A stretch of DNA of 8,075 nt, taken from assembly GCA_049287505.1 (NCBI GenBank), contig JBAQFY010000116.1, forward strand, positions 1 to 8,075, read 5' to 3'. The stretch is from NIOZ-UU13 sp049287505 (GTDB taxonomy: Bacteria > Planctomycetota > Phycisphaerae > Sedimentisphaerales > Anaerobacaceae). Each line of letters opens with the position of its first letter. Within the stretch, counting starts at the first letter, position 1. The position numbers and the translations under genes are program-made. This document shows, piece after piece, positions 5,548 to 8,075 of this stretch. Under the pieces are notes generated by a model that was given only the letters and a program-made list of their open reading frames with translations, was not told the origin of the DNA and searched no databases.

Positions 5548-5677
5548 ACTCTGTTTTTGTTCCAGAAATTATTAATCCATTGATTATGGCTCTTGAACCT
5601 CTTCAAAACCCGAAACCCGGCCCGATTTGGGTGAAGCTGTGTGTCGTCCATTAAACCGCCGGATTTCGCACCTGAGC

Positions 5678-5705
5678 ATTATATTAAAAGCTGCTGATTA
5701 GGCAA
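5678..5705 (-). promoter_or_regulatory. Candidate sigma70 promoter for ilvC
   Basis: On the minus strand, TTGCCT (5700-5705, 4 of 6) is followed by a 16-base spacer and a perfect TATAAT (5678-5683). Transcription would start near 5671 and give a leader of about 140 bases before ATG 5531. The leader shows no branched-chain-residue-rich leader peptide and no clear attenuator. The 235-base gap between ilvN and ilvC is otherwise empty of genes. Confidence 0.55.
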
Positions 5706-5766
5706 GGAATTTATAGGCATGCAAATCCCGCATTCGCCTCTCGTTTGGCGCTTGGCTTGATACGGA

Positions 5767-6282
5767 TTACGGCTCAATTCGCTTGTCAGAAGCGAACGTA
5801 TCCGTTTTTACATGTCGCGGCATTGCTATTGTCCCGGTTCTCGCCACGCTCTTAATCCCATAAGGCTTGCACACGTTGATGAAGGCTTCAATCTTGGCCT
5901 CAGGCCCGCTGATTTCGACCATGACAAACTTTTGGCTGATGTCCACAACTTTACCCTTAAACATTTCTATCAGTGATAAGATTTCTGACCGCTTCTCAGG
6001 TGGTGCCGAAATTGCTATAAGCATCAAATCTCGCGCTACCACCGGCTGGCCGACAAAATCCTGAACTTTAACCACAGGAACAAGCCTGGCCAATTGTTTA
6101 CGAACCTGCTCGAGGATCCTGTCATCGCCGACGACAACAATTGTCATCCGGCTCAACTGGGGGTCTTCGGTTCGTCCGACAACCAGCGAATCAATATTAA
6201 AAGCCCTCGCCGCAAACATCCCTGCAACATGAGCCAGAACGCCCGGCTTGTTTTCAACTAACGCACTTATTATATGCTTCAT
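5767..6282 (-). CDS. ilvN: Acetolactate synthase small (regulatory) subunit
   Basis: A 171-residue partner of IlvB that activates the large subunit and confers feedback inhibition by valine. The N-terminal ACT domain (residues 1 to about 76) reads ALVENKPGVLAHVAGMFAAR then FNIDSLVVGRTED. Asn11 and Gly14 fall at the same positions as the valine-site residues of E. coli IlvH, which suggests that valine control is kept. The C-terminal domain runs from about residue 84 (RDLMLIAISAPPEKRSEIL) to the SVARTGTIAMPR motif, with a polar tail of about 15 residues. Length is slightly above the usual 160-165. The ATG (6282) has only a weak GGATG upstream. It begins 26 bases after the ilvB stop, so translation may depend on the upstream gene. 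A possible weak hairpin downstream lacks a T-run. Confidence 0.94.
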   Translation of the reverse strand: MKHIISALVENKPGVLAHVAGMFAARAFNIDSLVVGRTEDPQLSRMTIVVVGDDRILEQVRKQLARLVPVVKVQDFVGQPVVARDLMLIAISAPPEKRSEILSLIEMFKGKVVDISQKFVMVEISGPEAKIEAFINVCKPYGIKSVARTGTIAMPRHVKTDTFASDKRIEP

Positions 6283-6308
6283 TTTACATCCAACTTTCTA
6301 AGCCCAAA

Positions 6309-8039
6309 TCAGATTAACCTTTCCAATATATCAAGCCCGCTCATCTCATCTATACTTTTGCCCGCCGGAACCATCGGCCAGACATTTTCCTCCCTCTCGA
6401 TTCTAAAGTCAACAACGCAAGGCTTCTTTTCCGTTAACATCTGCTTGACCGCTTTGGGAACATCTTCTTTTTTATCGACAGTAATCCCAACCGCACCCAT
6501 CGCACGCGCAATGACCGCATAGTCCGGATTGGACAGATAGCTTTTGGAATAGCGCTTATTGTAGAAAAGCTCCTGCCACTGCCGAACCATTCCCATATAG
6601 CCATTGTTTAAGATACAGACATTTATCGGCAAATTGTGCTCAACCGCCGTTGCAAGCTCCGTCATCGTCATATTGAAACTGTGGTCGCCGTCAATATCAA
6701 TAACCGTAGCATCGGGCATAGCTACCTGAGCACCTATGGCGGCCGGCAGACCATAGCCCATTGTCCCGAGTCCGCCGGAGCTGATAAGCTGTCTGGGCCT
6801 GATGAATTTGTAAAATTGAGCCGCCCACATCTGATTTTGGCCTACGCCCGTTGTTACGATTGCGCCGTTTTTGGTCTGACGGCAAATCTCATCAATAACA
6901 AACTGGGGCTTAATCGTCGATGAATTCTGGTCATACCGAAAGGGAAACTTCTCTTTCCATTCGGCAATTTTATTGAACCATCTTTTTCTCTCGTGGTATT
7001 CAACTTCCTTAACCAGCTCGCCAAGAATGACTTTGGCATCGCCCACAACAGGAATATCCACGCTGACATTCTTCGATATACTCGAGGGGTCAATATCGAT
7101 ATGGATTATCTTAGCGTGCGGAGCAAAAGTCTCGACTTTGCCCGTAACACGGTCGTCAAACCGGGCACCGACGGCAATCAACAAATCGCATTCCTGCACG
7201 GCGTAATTGGCATACGCAGCGCCGTGCATTCCGAGCATATCCAGAGATTCCGGCTTTCTCTGGTCGTAACTGCCCAGCCCTAAGAGTGTCATTGTTACGG
7301 GCAGATGTGCCTTTTCCGCCAGTGTCCTTAACTCGCCACTTGCGTTGGAGCTGATAACACCGCCGCCGACGTAAAGCACCGGCTGCTTGGATTTATTTAT
7401 CGCCTGAGCAGCCGTTGATATCTGCCTGGCGTGTCCTTTGGTCCGAACTCTGTAACCCGGCAGCTTCATCTCAACCGGACCGTCGGTGCTGCACTTGTTA
7501 ACCTCCACATCAACCGGTATATCAACCAGCACCGGGCCTGGCCGGCCGGTCGAAGCAATATAAAATGCCTCCCGAATGATACGAGCCACGTCTTTAACAT
7601 CCTTGACGATGCAGTTGTATTTTGTAACCGGACGGGTAATACCGGTAGTGTCGGCCTCCTGGAACGCGTCATTTCCGATAAGCTCTGTACGGACCTGCCC
7701 GGTCAGGGCTACTAATGGAATCGAATCCATGTTCGCCGTTGCAAGACCGGTAACCAGATTGCACGCCCCGGGGCCGCTGGTTGCCACAACAACACCGACT
7801 TTACCGCTTGCGCGGGCGTATGCATCGGCCATGTGGCATCCGCCCTGTTCGTGGCGCGGAACTATAAAATTAATCGGCGCATCATAAAGCCTGTCGAACA
7901 AAGGCAGCACCACGCCGCCAGTATAGCCGAACATTGTATCGACACCCTGTTCAATGAGTGTATCGACAATGATTTGTGCGCCTGTTTTAATGGTGGAACT
8001 ATCGGCTGAACCGGCCGAAGTGCGGGAGTTGGATTTCAT
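6309..8039 (-). CDS. ilvB: Acetolactate synthase (AHAS) large catalytic subunit
   Basis: A 576-residue ThDP-, Mg- and FAD-dependent enzyme that condenses two pyruvates, or pyruvate with 2-oxobutyrate, at the first common step of branched-chain amino acid synthesis. The N-terminal ThDP pyrimidine-binding domain (about 17-185) carries the catalytic Glu64 in RHEQGG and the GATNLVTG-like ATSGPGACNLVTG. The central FAD domain has GARFDDRVTGK (291-301). The C-terminal pyrophosphate domain has the metal motif at 451-479, reading GDHSF and ending in LNNGYMGMVRQWQELFY. The usual GDG of this motif is GDH here. The MVRQWQELFY and QFVIDEI segments are typical of true biosynthetic AHAS and not of catabolic AlsS. 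A GGAA-type Shine-Dalgarno lies about 8 bases before ATG 8039. Only 36 bases upstream are visible, so the operon promoter and any leader control are out of view. Confidence 0.96.
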   Translation of the reverse strand: MKSNSRTSAGSADSSTIKTGAQIIVDTLIEQGVDTMFGYTGGVVLPLFDRLYDAPINFIVPRHEQGGCHMADAYARASGKVGVVVATSGPGACNLVTGLATANMDSIPLVALTGQVRTELIGNDAFQEADTTGITRPVTKYNCIVKDVKDVARIIREAFYIASTGRPGPVLVDIPVDVEVNKCSTDGPVEMKLPGYRVRTKGHARQISTAAQAINKSKQPVLYVGGGVISSNASGELRTLAEKAHLPVTMTLLGLGSYDQRKPESLDMLGMHGAAYANYAVQECDLLIAVGARFDDRVTGKVETFAPHAKIIHIDIDPSSISKNVSVDIPVVGDAKVILGELVKEVEYHERKRWFNKIAEWKEKFPFRYDQNSSTIKPQFVIDEICRQTKNGAIVTTGVGQNQMWAAQFYKFIRPRQLISSGGLGTMGYGLPAAIGAQVAMPDATVIDIDGDHSFNMTMTELATAVEHNLPINVCILNNGYMGMVRQWQELFYNKRYSKSYLSNPDYAVIARAMGAVGITVDKKEDVPKAVKQMLTEKKPCVVDFRIEREENVWPMVPAGKSIDEMSGLDILERLI

Positions 8040-8075
8040 TTCTTTATTCCTTTCCTGACAAACACCACAGGCTCC

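Noticed and set aside
5532..5651. 40-residue N-terminal extension of IlvC as part of the main gene
   Set aside because: The normal family length and the Shine-Dalgarno spacing both support ATG 5531; the extension has no family likeness.
8040..8075. T-box or attenuator upstream of ilvB
   Set aside because: Only 36 bases are visible. A CCTG...CAGG pair is present but there is no T-box core sequence or terminator.

Overview
The window holds housekeeping and biosynthetic genes in three blocks. At the left edge is the 5' part of a TauE/SafE-type membrane permease gene on the minus strand (1-391). A divergent intergenic region follows, then a plus-strand pair: a small lipoprotein gene (551-1159) and nadB, L-aspartate oxidase (1191-2843). 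After nadB lies rnpB, the RNase P RNA (about 2911-3585, plus strand). Everything to its right is on the minus strand and reads toward it: ilvB (6309-8039), ilvN (5767-6282), ilvC (4527-5531) and a second lipoprotein gene (3544-4461). The 3' end of that last gene overlaps the 3' end of rnpB antisense.

The organism is a Gram-negative-type bacterium of medium GC content with two lipobox-bearing proteins. The RNase P RNA has the standard bacterial type A core plus several expansions, including an insert in helix P13. From memory, P13 inserts have been reported in planctomycete RNase P RNAs, so I lean towards Planctomycetes or a relative. This is an inference and was not checked against a database.

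IlvB and IlvN form acetohydroxyacid synthase, and IlvC performs the next step of valine, isoleucine and leucine synthesis. The order ilvB-ilvN-ilvC is a classic operon, but a 235-base gap before ilvC contains a good sigma70-like promoter, so ilvC is probably also transcribed separately. NadB makes iminoaspartate for de novo NAD synthesis; its partner nadA is not in the window.

The most unusual part is rnpB. It is about 675 nt, against 377 nt for E. coli, and I can account for the extra length in five places: a 110-nt P12, a 65-nt two-hairpin insert that splits the 5' strand of P13, a 26-nt extra stem between P17 and P16, a 105-nt insert between P15 and P18 closed by an 18-bp helix, and a P19 hairpin. 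Some of these pieces resemble one another, suggesting growth by internal duplication or by insertion of small palindromic elements. No CRISPR array, tRNA, transposase or prophage gene was seen.
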